Source: Balneola sp.
GTDB taxonomy: Bacteria; Bacteroidota; Rhodothermia; Balneolales; Balneolaceae
Direction: 5' to 3'
Length of the DNA: 10,830 nt
NCBI GenBank assembly: GCA_002730655.1
Contig: PCAT01000052.1
Coordinates: forward strand, 1 to 10,830
Shown here: piece by piece, positions 1 to 7,276 of the stretch
How the letters are laid out: each line of letters starts with the position of its first letter
How positions within the stretch are numbered: position 1 is the stretch's first letter
The notes under the pieces: generated by a model
Databases searched by the model: none
What the model saw: only the letters and a program-made list of their open reading frames with translations
What the model was told of the DNA's origin: nothing
Translations under genes and position numbers: made by a program

Positions 1-1
1 C

Positions 2-820
2 CACGAAAGTTTGATGCGGCGTGAAAATATATTGGAATTCATCAATGCCATCAGTTATTACGAAAAAGAAAACAATAAAACATCTCTTAGTGCCTTTTTA
101 CAAGAAATTAGTCTCATTACTGACGGGGATAAATTCGATGAAAGTAAACCAGCAGTAACCTTAATGACCGTTCATGGTTCTAAAGGCTTAGAGTTTCCTG
201 TTGTTTTTGTTGTGGGACTTGAAGAAAATTTGTTTCCTGTTGGAGTTAAAGACAATTTTGACGTAGATATAGAAGAAGAACGGAGATTATTTTATGTTGC
301 AATAACCCGCGCCCAAGAACGACTTTATTTTAGTCATTGCAGCAACCGCTTTAAATACGGAGAAGAACAACGTCAGATTCGATCGCGATTTTTAGATGAA
401 GTGGATACCTCAGTTGTTCGAACCGAAACAGGTGCCACTCTTCGACAACGTAGTGACCGTTTCATGTCTACAAGAGGTACTAATTCTAACACAGATAACA
501 GCGAAGCTAGCCCCAATGAAAATATAGCGAGCGCTCAGAAACGCAGAAGTAGTCTTGGAACGACTATTGAATATGATACAGCAGGAAAAAGCCCCTCCCA
601 TAAAAGCTATTCTTCCTTAGGTAGTATTGATTATGACCTTAATGAGGGTACGGATCCCTTTGTTGCTGGGGCAGTGGTTGTTCATGAAAAATTTGGTACA
701 GGAAAAATCATCAGCCGTAGCGGTAGTGGAACACAGACAAAAGTTGTTGTATTTTTCAAGAATAGAGGACAGAAAAAATTAATGCTTCAAGCAGCACCTC
801 TCTCGCTTATAAACGATTAG
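2..820 (+). CDS. UvrD/PcrA-type superfamily 1 DNA helicase, C-terminal part (5' end outside window)
   Basis: This is the end of an ATP-dependent 3'-5' DNA helicase of the UvrD/PcrA/Rep family. The reading frame is open to the left edge, so the TTG at 11 and ATG at 14 are internal codons; a full family member has about 700-780 residues. Counting from the codon at 11, motif V lies at about 49-76 (TVHGSKGLEFPVVF) and motif VI at about 88-105 (EEERRLFYVAITRA, with the ATP-contacting Arg). Residues about 130-210 form a polar, Ser/Thr/Asn-rich linker that is probably disordered. Residues about 215-269 (VHEKFGTGKI, then a beta-rich stretch) match the Tudor-like C-terminal domain that PcrA and UvrD use to contact RNA polymerase. 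This favours PcrA/UvrD over Rep or RecB. A role in repair and removal of replication-transcription conflicts is inferred from the family. The ATPase Walker A half is outside the window. Confidence 0.93.
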   Translation, partial: HESLMRRENILEFINAISYYEKENNKTSLSAFLQEISLITDGDKFDESKPAVTLMTVHGSKGLEFPVVFVVGLEENLFPVGVKDNFDVDIEEERRLFYVAITRAQERLYFSHCSNRFKYGEEQRQIRSRFLDEVDTSVVRTETGATLRQRSDRFMSTRGTNSNTDNSEASPNENIASAQKRRSSLGTTIEYDTAGKSPSHKSYSSLGSIDYDLNEGTDPFVAGAVVVHEKFGTGKIISRSGSGTQTKVVVFFKNRGQKKLMLQAAPLSLIND

Positions 821-826
821 CTGTTT

Positions 827-850
827 GAAATACCAAGTGCGAAGTACCAA
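827..850 (+). repeat. Short direct repeat in the helicase-barrel gene gap
   Basis: Two 10-base copies, gaaataccaa (827-836) and gaagtaccaa (841-850), differ at one position and are separated by gtgc, giving a 14-base period. They fill most of the gap before the next gene and end two bases before its ATG. They could be a regulator or ribosome-binding element, or chance. Confidence 0.35.
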
Positions 851-852
851 CC

Positions 853-2484
853 ATGCAAAGTGTATTGTACATACTAATTGGCTCAAATTCAGACATTAGG
901 TGTTTGCGATTAGCCATCAGGGTTTTTATGGTTGTGTCAATTCTTTGCGCACAACCCTCTCGGCTTCATGCACAGCTACAATCTCAAAAATCAAGTGTAG
1001 AAACGGTTGAAGTTTATGGCAGTGCCCCTACAATGTTACCTAGTATGGGTGGTTCTGGTGTCAGTTATCTTTCAGGGGTTAATGGATTTCGGATAAACCC
1101 TGCTAATGTTCAATTTAATTCAGAAAAAAAATGGACGGTAAAACTAGGATTACTTATGATAGTTAATCATAACATATCCACAAATGCTAATGAGAAATCG
1201 GATCTCTCAAGTTGGTTAATGACCTACGAGCCTTATCAGCCCATATCCGTTTCACCGGTCAATTCCCTTCCACAAAACCAAAGCGAACTCAATCGGCTAT
1301 TCACGGACTCTTCGGAACCCACTCATTTTCGCTCTTCAATAACTCAAGAACTGTTAGCGGTTGGATTTCACAATGACCAATTATCCATAGGACTATATGT
1401 GGAATATGTATTTAAGCAATCCTTTCAAGTAAATCGAGGGTGGTATGATAAAGAATTTTACCCCAGTCCAAGTGGATTAAAAAGGTCCCAATTGTTGGCC
1501 CATGATGAGATAAACTATCTTGCTGTAGGGCTTAAATATAGTGAACGGCTAGACATACTCAGTGATTTCACTCCGGTTTCCGATCAATTTAGTCTGGGTT
1601 TTAGTCCTAAGATTATTATGGCAGGGTCTCGTTCAATGAGTCGCTCCGAGTCTGCTTACTTTAGTGAGAATAACGAACATCTTGAATCATTAATGATTGA
1701 AACTGCTGGACTCTATTCCGATTATCTAATCAGTCTACACCAAGGAAATACGCGTTCTACCATCCCGATACCCGATATAGATCATCGATATGCTTCTTCA
1801 TTAAACGATTTCAAGGATGGTCTAGGTTTTGGTATGGATTTTGGTCTTCGATATACTCGAAATCTATCCAATGAACTTAGCTTGGTTTCAAAAGAGAATA
1901 CCAAGGTAGCAAAATCGATAAGTGTTGCTTTATCAGTAACTGATATTGGATATATCGAGTATGCCGAAGGACTGAGTCTAGAATCCTATGAGCTTACAGA
2001 ATCCGTAATTGAACCTATTGATATAAACTCTGCTGTTAATAAGAAATTACCAATGTATGAGGGAAGTCCAGAACAATATTTTCATTTTTTAGAGGCTAAT
2101 AGACAACTACATCAACTTCAAAATAACCCTGTAGTCAAAACAAAAAACACTGTTTTGTTACCTACTAAAGCTCAACTAGGCATACATCTACTCTGGAATA
2201 GTTGGTCGGTTCAAGCAGATTTACAATATGCTTTATTTACTACATTTTTTAGTGTACCAGGTTGGACTTACAGTACCGGTGCTAGTCTACAACCTATCAA
2301 TGGAATTATCATATCCAGTGGATATACCCAATCTAACACTTGGGGAAATGATTTTTCCCTTGGCCTTCGTTTGGCAGGCACGCTGGTGGAACTAGAACTT
2401 AGCAGTCGATGGCCTATATCAAAAAATGATAGGAGAAATTTGCCTAGCTCTATCGGTTTCAGTGGTTTTAACCTTCGTTTTTAA
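853..2484 (+). CDS. Secreted outer-membrane beta-barrel-type protein, DUF5723-like
   Basis: A predicted exported protein of 543 residues with no known function. The N-terminus carries a signal peptide: a basic and hydrophobic stretch at residues 16-33 and a likely cleavage site after LHA (residue 40), before QLQ. Starting at the TTG at 904 would give a more typical 23-residue signal peptide (MRLAIRVF...), so the ATG at 853 is not certain. The mature N-terminus has a Gly-rich segment with NGFRINPANV (about 78-86), like the 'NPA' region of Bacteroidota barrel proteins. GFGMDFGLRY (about 325-334) and SVALSVTDIGYIEY (about 357-370) resemble the central part of DUF5723 proteins. Alternating hydrophobic strands continue to the end, and the last residue is Phe (GFNLRF), as in substrates of the BAM insertion machinery. 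The gene starts 32 bases after the helicase gene and could be co-transcribed with it. The barrel assignment is fairly safe; the family name is from memory of motifs and less certain. Confidence 0.75.
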   Translation: MQSVLYILIGSNSDIRCLRLAIRVFMVVSILCAQPSRLHAQLQSQKSSVETVEVYGSAPTMLPSMGGSGVSYLSGVNGFRINPANVQFNSEKKWTVKLGLLMIVNHNISTNANEKSDLSSWLMTYEPYQPISVSPVNSLPQNQSELNRLFTDSSEPTHFRSSITQELLAVGFHNDQLSIGLYVEYVFKQSFQVNRGWYDKEFYPSPSGLKRSQLLAHDEINYLAVGLKYSERLDILSDFTPVSDQFSLGFSPKIIMAGSRSMSRSESAYFSENNEHLESLMIETAGLYSDYLISLHQGNTRSTIPIPDIDHRYASSLNDFKDGLGFGMDFGLRYTRNLSNELSLVSKENTKVAKSISVALSVTDIGYIEYAEGLSLESYELTESVIEPIDINSAVNKKLPMYEGSPEQYFHFLEANRQLHQLQNNPVVKTKNTVLLPTKAQLGIHLLWNSWSVQADLQYALFTTFFSVPGWTYSTGASLQPINGIIISSGYTQSNTWGNDFSLGLRLAGTLVELELSSRWPISKNDRRNLPSSIGFSGFNLRF

Positions 2485-2489
2485 TTTAG

Positions 2490-2553
2490 CACCTGTATTA
2501 GAGTGACAATTTGACAATCAAGAATTAAATTAGTTATCAATTACTGACAGGTG
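2490..2553. repeat. Inverted repeat upstream of lon
   Basis: A perfect 7-base inverted repeat, cacctgt (2490-2496) and acaggtg (2547-2553), encloses 50 bases. Inside it, aatttgacaat and gttatcaatt can pair imperfectly with one bulge and one mismatch. The 3' arm is followed by A residues rather than T, so it does not look like an intrinsic terminator for the upstream gene. It could be an operator or an RNA fold; chance cannot be excluded. Confidence 0.3.
2511..2540 (+). promoter_or_regulatory. Possible sigma70-like promoter for lon
   Basis: TTGACA at 2511-2516 is a perfect -35 consensus. After an 18-base spacer comes TATCAA (2535-2540), 4 of 6 to the -10 consensus. Initiation would fall near 2547, giving a leader of about 105 bases before the first lon start candidate. 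Bacteroidota often use a different promoter consensus (TTTG / TAnnTTTG), so the assignment depends on the true phylum. Confidence 0.35.
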
Positions 2554-2619
2554 AAAAAATATCTGCCCTTTTGTTCCCTAGCTATAGTGTGGCTTATTTA
2601 TTGCTCTGTATCGTTATAA
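2551..2619 (+). CDS. Possible 22-codon membrane micro-ORF or leader peptide before lon
   Basis: A GTG-initiated frame of 22 codons ends in TAA at 2617-2619. The peptide begins (M)KKYLPFCS, continues with the hydrophobic run LAIVWLIY, and ends CSVSL. Two lysines followed by an uninterrupted hydrophobic stretch is the pattern of a signal peptide or single-span membrane peptide. The frame is closed just upstream by TGA at 2545. It could be a small membrane protein, a translated leader of lon, the remnant of a lipoprotein gene (a Cys follows LIY, though Tyr before the Cys is not a normal lipobox), or chance. No Shine-Dalgarno sequence is visible. Confidence 0.2.
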   Translation: MKKYLPFCSLAIVWLIYCSVSL

Positions 2620-2628
2620 ACACGATGC
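2608..2628 (+). promoter_or_regulatory. Hairpin in the lon leader
   Basis: gtatcgt (2608-2614) can pair with acgatgc (2622-2628) through six Watson-Crick pairs and one G-U pair, around a 7-base loop (tataaac). The core ATCGT/ACGAT is perfect. It lies 23 bases before the TTG start candidate of lon. The stop codon of the possible micro-ORF falls in the loop. No clear T-run follows, so a terminator is unlikely; an operator or translation-control element is possible. Confidence 0.3.
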
Positions 2629-2651
2629 TTTAAACCAAAGATAAATTTATT

Positions 2652-5111
2652 TTGATTAATTTTTTTGACGATACAGACGAGCATATGGAAGATTTTGAGC
2701 AAGCTATTCCTTTAATGTCCGAAGAGGAAGAACGCGCGCTTACCGAATCTGAGGTCCCTGAAAGTCTACCAATATTACCACTAAAAAACACCGTCTTATT
2801 TCCAGGAGTAGTTGTTCCCATTACAGTAGGTAGAGATAGATCGCTGCGTTTAGTAAAAGATGCATATGCTGCGGACAAAATTATTGGTGTTGTTACCCAA
2901 AAGGATATGAATATTGAGGAACCAGCATATGACGATCTTCATCGAGTAGGTACCGTTGCCCAAATTTTAAAACTTATAAAAATGCCAGATGGTACTCGTA
3001 GTATTGTGATACAAGGTAAATCACTCTTTCAAATCGATGAATTCACCGAGGAGCAACCCTATTTTAAAGCAACAACCTTATCGTATCCAAAACAAATGGA
3101 TATTGAGGGTGTTGAACTAGATGCTTCTGTGCGAAATATCAAAGAAACAGCTGCTAACATCATAAATAAATCTCCTAATATTCCTTCTGAAGCCGCATTA
3201 GCTGTCAACAATATAAATAGCCCAGTTTTTCTACTTAATTTTATTGCATCAAACCTAAACGTAGACTTGACTGAAAAACAACGTTTACTTGAACAAAAAG
3301 AATTTTCAGCTAATCTTCGAGATATAATGGGCTTTTTAGAGCAAGAACTTCAAGTCCTAGATGTAAGTGAACGCATTAGAACTAAAGTTAAGTCTGATAT
3401 TGATGACCAACAAAGAGAGTTCTTTCTACGGCAACAGATGAAAGCCATTCAAGAAGAACTTGGCGAAGATGCTGAACAGCAAGATTTTCAAAAATTAAAA
3501 ACTAAGTTGGCCGAAAAAACCTTGCCAGATTACGTTCGTAAGGTGACTGAAAAAGAGTTACAGCGACTTGAAATGACACCCAATGCCTCACCAAACTATG
3601 GTATTATTCATTCGTATGTGGAATGGATTTTGGACTTGCCTTGGAACGAGTATTCAAAAGATAAATTAGATTTAGCATATGCAAAATCTATACTTGACAA
3701 TGATCATCATGGACTTGAAAAGGTTAAAAAACGCATCATAGAATATTTAGCAGTACTTAAGCTTAAAGACGATATGAAAGCACCAATACTTTGCTTTTAT
3801 GGTCCTCCTGGTGTTGGTAAAACGTCACTTGGTAAGTCTATCGCTTGTGCTTTGGGCCGGGAGTTTGAGCGTTTCAGTTTAGGGGGTATCCGCGATGAAG
3901 CCGAAATACGGGGTCATCGCCGAACCTATATCGGTGCATTACCAGGTAGAATTTTACGCGCAATGAAAAAAGCAGGTAAAGGAAATCCAGTCATTATGCT
4001 GGATGAAATTGATAAAGTTGGAGCTGATTATCGTGGAGATCCCACCTCAGCCCTTTTGGAGGTGTTAGATCCAGAACAAAATGATTCATTTAGTGACAAC
4101 TATCTAGAACTGGAATATGACTTATCAAAAGTATTATTCATCGCGACAGCTAACAATCTGGATACCATTCCTCCCCCACTCAGAGACAGAATGGAGGTCA
4201 TACCAATTAGCGGATATACTCAAGAAGAAAAAACCCAGATAGCAAAGAATTATCTTCTACCTAAACAAATTTCAGAAAATGGACTGAAAGAAGAACAATT
4301 AACGGTAAATGACGCCGGTATAGCGAAAATAATTGAGGAATATACTCGAGAGTCTGGCGTTCGAAATTTAGATCGTGAAATAGCATCCATTTGCAGAGGA
4401 ATTGCTGCTAAAGTAGCATTTGAAGAAATAGATAAGGCCACTGTTGATGCTGTGGATATTGAAGACTTATTAGGTAAGCCCAAGTTTCATAAAGATACTG
4501 CTGAACGAACAAGAGTTCCAGGCGTTGCGACAGGCTTGGCTTGGACACCTTTTGGTGGTGATATTTTATTTATAGAAGCTAGTGTAAGCCTAGGAAGTGG
4601 AAAAATACAAATAACTGGTCAACTGGGAGATGTTATGAAAGAGTCTGCCCAGCTAGCTCTATCCTATTTAAAAGCTCATTCTAAACAACTTAAAATACCA
4701 GAAAATGCCTTTACTGATTGGGATGTGCACTTACATGTTCCTGCGGGTGCTACACCAAAAGACGGTCCGTCAGCAGGAGTATCAATTTTGAGTGCCTTAG
4801 CATCAATCTATACTCAACGAAAGGTCAAAGGTGATATTGCATTAACTGGAGAAATAACCCTAAGGGGATTGGTCCTTGCAGTAGGTGGAATTAAGGAAAA
4901 AGTTTTAGCTGCAAAACGTGCAGGTATTAAAGAGGTCGTATTACCTCGTAAAAATGAAAAAGATGTGGCCGAGATTGAACAAGACGTCATAGAAGATTTG
5001 ACTATTTCCTATGTTGAAAAAATAGACCAAATATTACCAAAATTATTAGAAAAAACACCCATCAATAAACCTTTTAAATTCTTTGAACGACCTGATATCA
5101 TAAAAAAATGA
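2652..5111 (+). CDS. lon: ATP-dependent endopeptidase La (Lon protease)
   Basis: A cytoplasmic AAA+ serine protease that unfolds and degrades damaged and specific regulatory proteins. Counted from the TTG at 2652, the protein has 819 residues, normal for LonA. An acidic N-terminal tail (1-38) precedes the LON substrate-binding domain, which opens with LPILPLKNTVLFPG (39-52). A helical segment follows (about 200-355). The AAA+ module has Walker A GPPGVGKTS (384-392), Walker B with D451-E452 (IMLDEIDKVG), sensor 1 ATANN, an arginine-containing PPPLRDRMEVI segment, and sensor 2 GVRNLDREI. The C-terminal S16 protease domain has DGPSAG with nucleophile S707 and GGIKEK with K750, the same 43-residue spacing as the E. 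coli Ser679-Lys722 dyad. All key residues are present. The start is uncertain: TTG at 2652 or ATG at 2685. I chose TTG because the extra codons continue the acidic tail. rsgA follows closely, suggesting one transcript. Confidence 0.97.
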   Translation: MINFFDDTDEHMEDFEQAIPLMSEEEERALTESEVPESLPILPLKNTVLFPGVVVPITVGRDRSLRLVKDAYAADKIIGVVTQKDMNIEEPAYDDLHRVGTVAQILKLIKMPDGTRSIVIQGKSLFQIDEFTEEQPYFKATTLSYPKQMDIEGVELDASVRNIKETAANIINKSPNIPSEAALAVNNINSPVFLLNFIASNLNVDLTEKQRLLEQKEFSANLRDIMGFLEQELQVLDVSERIRTKVKSDIDDQQREFFLRQQMKAIQEELGEDAEQQDFQKLKTKLAEKTLPDYVRKVTEKELQRLEMTPNASPNYGIIHSYVEWILDLPWNEYSKDKLDLAYAKSILDNDHHGLEKVKKRIIEYLAVLKLKDDMKAPILCFYGPPGVGKTSLGKSIACALGREFERFSLGGIRDEAEIRGHRRTYIGALPGRILRAMKKAGKGNPVIMLDEIDKVGADYRGDPTSALLEVLDPEQNDSFSDNYLELEYDLSKVLFIATANNLDTIPPPLRDRMEVIPISGYTQEEKTQIAKNYLLPKQISENGLKEEQLTVNDAGIAKIIEEYTRESGVRNLDREIASICRGIAAKVAFEEIDKATVDAVDIEDLLGKPKFHKDTAERTRVPGVATGLAWTPFGGDILFIEASVSLGSGKIQITGQLGDVMKESAQLALSYLKAHSKQLKIPENAFTDWDVHLHVPAGATPKDGPSAGVSILSALASIYTQRKVKGDIALTGEITLRGLVLAVGGIKEKVLAAKRAGIKEVVLPRKNEKDVAEIEQDVIEDLTISYVEKIDQILPKLLEKTPINKPFKFFERPDIIKK

Positions 5112-5139
5112 GTTGTACAAATATTCAAATAATCATTAT

Positions 5140-6081
5140 ATGCCACTAAAACCAGTTTCTGAACTTTATGATGTTTATACTGCTCGAGTAATTCAGTCGA
5201 CTGGTAGCTGGTATGATATTCAAAAGAATGATGGAGATATTTATGCTGCTAGATTACCCGGGAGATTTCGTCAAACTCATTCAGACCAAACGAATCCTAT
5301 CGCTGTTGGTGATTATGTTAACTTTACAATAAACGAGGATAATTCTGCAAAAATCACCAACATATTAGAGCGCTCAAATTATGTAACACGAAAGGCCACA
5401 CATGGTAAGCGTGGACAACAAATCCTAGTATCCAATGTCGACTATGCTATTTTAGTTAATTCTATTAAACAGCCTAAGTACAAAACAGGTTTTATTGATC
5501 GATTTTTGGTGAGTTGTGAGGCATATCAAGTAACTCCTATTTTGTTTTTTAATAAAATGGATTTAGCTAATGGCTCCGATCTGAATGAATTAAACCATAT
5601 TATGACTTTGTACCAGGACTTAGGGTATAAGGTATTGCGGGGTAGTATTATGTCATCAAAAAGTGTTAATGAATTAAAAGTACTAATCAAGGACAAAACA
5701 AGTGTTTTTATAGGTCCATCTGGCGTTGGAAAAACAAGTTTAATGAATGCAATTGATGTTCGATTGGAAGAAAAAACCACCGAAATTTCTAGTTATTCAA
5801 ATAAAGGTAAGCATACAACTACCTTTGCTAAATTAGTACCCCTACCCTTTGGAGGATATTTAGCAGATACCCCTGGTATTAGAGAGTTTGGGCTGTACAA
5901 CATAGAAGATTGGGAAATATCATTGTATTTTCCCGAAATGTTATTACCTAGAAAATCTTGCAAATTCAATACATGCACTCACATACATGAACCCTCTTGT
6001 GGAGTTTTAGAAGCAGTTGACCAAGGAGAAATAGCTCCCTCGCGCTATTTATCCTACTTAAACATGATAGAGTCCTCTTGA
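5140..6081 (+). CDS. rsgA: Small ribosomal subunit biogenesis GTPase RsgA
   Basis: A circularly permuted GTPase that binds the 30S subunit late in assembly, checks the decoding centre and helps release assembly factors. Counted from the ATG at 5140 it has 313 residues. The N-terminal OB-fold shows the typical ARVIQSTGSWYDI and GRFR segments and AVGDYV. The G motifs come in permuted order: G4 NKMD (138-141), G1 GPSGVGKTS (192-200), the G2 region KGKHTTTFAKL, then G3 DTPGIREFGL (243-252). The C-terminal zinc site is C274-x4-C279-x-H281-x5-C287. These mark RsgA (YjeQ) clearly and nothing is missing. The frame can also start at TTG 5113, right after the lon stop; the ATG places the RNA-binding fold at a normal distance and is preferred. 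The ATG at 5108, overlapping the lon stop, is in another frame. With a gap of 28 bases, lon and rsgA are probably co-transcribed. Confidence 0.97.
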   Translation: MPLKPVSELYDVYTARVIQSTGSWYDIQKNDGDIYAARLPGRFRQTHSDQTNPIAVGDYVNFTINEDNSAKITNILERSNYVTRKATHGKRGQQILVSNVDYAILVNSIKQPKYKTGFIDRFLVSCEAYQVTPILFFNKMDLANGSDLNELNHIMTLYQDLGYKVLRGSIMSSKSVNELKVLIKDKTSVFIGPSGVGKTSLMNAIDVRLEEKTTEISSYSNKGKHTTTFAKLVPLPFGGYLADTPGIREFGLYNIEDWEISLYFPEMLLPRKSCKFNTCTHIHEPSCGVLEAVDQGEIAPSRYLSYLNMIESS

Positions 6082-6230
6082 ATTTGAAAGGCGCACATGG
6101 GACAAAATTTCTATTCAGCCATTTCTTTCACTATATTTATTAAGCTTTGAAGCACTTGTTAATGAATAACTGCCGAATGGTAAGTGATAAATTCTCTTGA
6201 ATAAACTAACAAATAAATGTAGGCGCTTTA

Positions 6231-6236
6231 TATAAT
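6231..6236 (+). promoter_or_regulatory. Possible -10 element before the DUF6588 gene
   Basis: The rsgA-DUF6588 gap (6082-6283) contains a perfect TATAAT 47 bases before the ATG, but no good -35 match 16-18 bases upstream of it (the region reads actaacaaa). The gap is AT-rich, where such a hexamer arises easily. I see no terminator or RNA gene in the rest of the gap. Confidence 0.25.
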
Positions 6237-6283
6237 CTAAAGACAAGTTATTCCAACTATAGTAACAAACTGAAAATCTACCT

Positions 6284-7270
6284 ATGAAAAAACTTCTACT
6301 AAGTTTACTTATTACAGCATCATTTTTTGCTCCTATTGAAGACATCCATGGACAGTTGAAAGAAATTGAAAAATTTCTAGATGCAGGTGGTGACAATGTC
6401 GAAGCATTGACAAAAGCCTATCTAAGCCCCTTACCAAACGGAATTATTACCGGATTAAACTCGGGTTGGACTACTAAAGCGAAACCTACTAAAACACTTG
6501 GTTTTAGTCTTCAATTACGTGCTTCTTTTGCTACTGTTCCTGCCGTTGAGCAAATCTTTGATGCCAACACAATTGGCCTTGAAGGTATTAGTGTTAGCCC
6601 AGGTAAATCGAGCACTATAGCTGGTGAAAATATTAATGGCCAAATTCTCACCCTACCTGACAACTCAACTCTTACTCTGCCTTCAGGTATAAACTTTCCC
6701 TATGTACCAACTCCAATGGTTCAAGCTAATCTTGGACTATTTTTAGGTACAGACGTTACTGTTCGATATGTACCAGAAGTAGACTTACAAGATTTTGGGT
6801 CTGTGGATCTAGTGGGTGTTGGTATAAAGCATGATCTGAACCAATGGATTCCAGGTGGCAAGCTGCTTCCTGTAGACTTGACGGTTATGGCTGCTTATAC
6901 TCAATTTAACATGTCCATTGATCTTGAATTTAACCAAGGGGCCCAAGGACAGCGGGTCGAAAGTGCAACACAAGCAATCGTGACTAATTTCTTAATAGGC
7001 AAAACCATTCCATTATTATCAGCTTATGCTGGAATAGGCTATCAATTAGGTGATTTTGAATTAAATATGCTTGGTGATTATATAATCGGCTCTGGTGTAC
7101 GTCAAAGTACATTAACTGATCCTGTATCATACACTCAAAGTTATAATGGAGGAATACATTTGATTGCTGGTGCCCAAATCAAACTTGCCTTATTTAGATT
7201 ATTCGCAGAAGTAACTACAGCAGAATACACCACATTTAATGGCGGGATTGGCATTGGCTTAAGAAATTAG
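6284..7270 (+). CDS. DUF6588-family exported protein, probable outer-membrane beta-barrel
   Basis: A 328-residue exported protein of unknown function. It opens with a signal peptide, MKKLLLSLLITASFFAPIED, with probable cleavage after IHG (residue 23) before QLKE. Next comes a short helical segment, then AYLSPLPNGIITGLNSGW (about 45-62) followed by TKAKPTKTLGFSLQLRASF. This 'Y-L-x-P ... LNSGW ... AKP-x-K-x-LGF' pattern is what I associate with DUF6588 proteins of Bacteroidota. The rest alternates short amphipathic strands (VDLTVMAAYTQF, ISLL-type turns, LFAEVTTAEYTTF) and ends in GIGIGLRN, consistent with a barrel, although the last residue is Asn rather than Phe. The stretch around residues 120-145 has two LTLP motifs and several prolines and may be an extended loop. 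The ATG follows a 202-base gap, so it likely has its own promoter. It ends one base from the stop of the convergent ABC ATPase gene. Confidence 0.82.
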   Translation: MKKLLLSLLITASFFAPIEDIHGQLKEIEKFLDAGGDNVEALTKAYLSPLPNGIITGLNSGWTTKAKPTKTLGFSLQLRASFATVPAVEQIFDANTIGLEGISVSPGKSSTIAGENINGQILTLPDNSTLTLPSGINFPYVPTPMVQANLGLFLGTDVTVRYVPEVDLQDFGSVDLVGVGIKHDLNQWIPGGKLLPVDLTVMAAYTQFNMSIDLEFNQGAQGQRVESATQAIVTNFLIGKTIPLLSAYAGIGYQLGDFELNMLGDYIIGSGVRQSTLTDPVSYTQSYNGGIHLIAGAQIKLALFRLFAEVTTAEYTTFNGGIGIGLRN

Positions 7271-7276
7271 GCTAAT
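7266..7276. repeat. 11-base palindrome containing both convergent stop codons
   Basis: attag-g-ctaat is a perfect inverted repeat around a central G at 7271. The TAG stop of the DUF6588 gene (7268-7270) and the TAG stop of the ABC ATPase gene (7272-7274, minus strand) are mirror images in it. A one-base loop is too short for a stable hairpin terminator and no flanking T-run supports one. Confidence 0.5.

Noticed and set aside
2486..2509. CIRCE-like element (HrcA operator) before lon: ttagcacct and gagtgacaa
   Set aside because: Each half matches 7 of 9 consensus bases, but the spacer is 6 instead of 9 and the halves are not good inverted repeats of each other. Tempting before a protease gene, but not supportable.
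6097..6150. 17-codon ATG frame (MGQNFYSAISFTIFIKL) downstream of rsgA
   Set aside because: Too short, without a ribosome-binding site or distinctive composition; such frames are expected by chance in AT-rich gaps.
6196..6256. Imperfect inverted repeat ttgaataaact / agttattccaa in the rsgA-DUF6588 gap
   Set aside because: Needs two bulges, is purely AT-rich and has a loop of nearly 40 bases; no terminator or operator features accompany it.
6115..6396. Minus-strand 93-residue frame across the start of the DUF6588 gene
   Set aside because: It overlaps the signal peptide coding region of a well-supported gene and has no recognisable domain. The other antisense frames (410-601, 2630-2878, 4250-4483, 5526-5780, 5793-5978, 8525-8725 on the plus strand) are likewise shadows of real genes.
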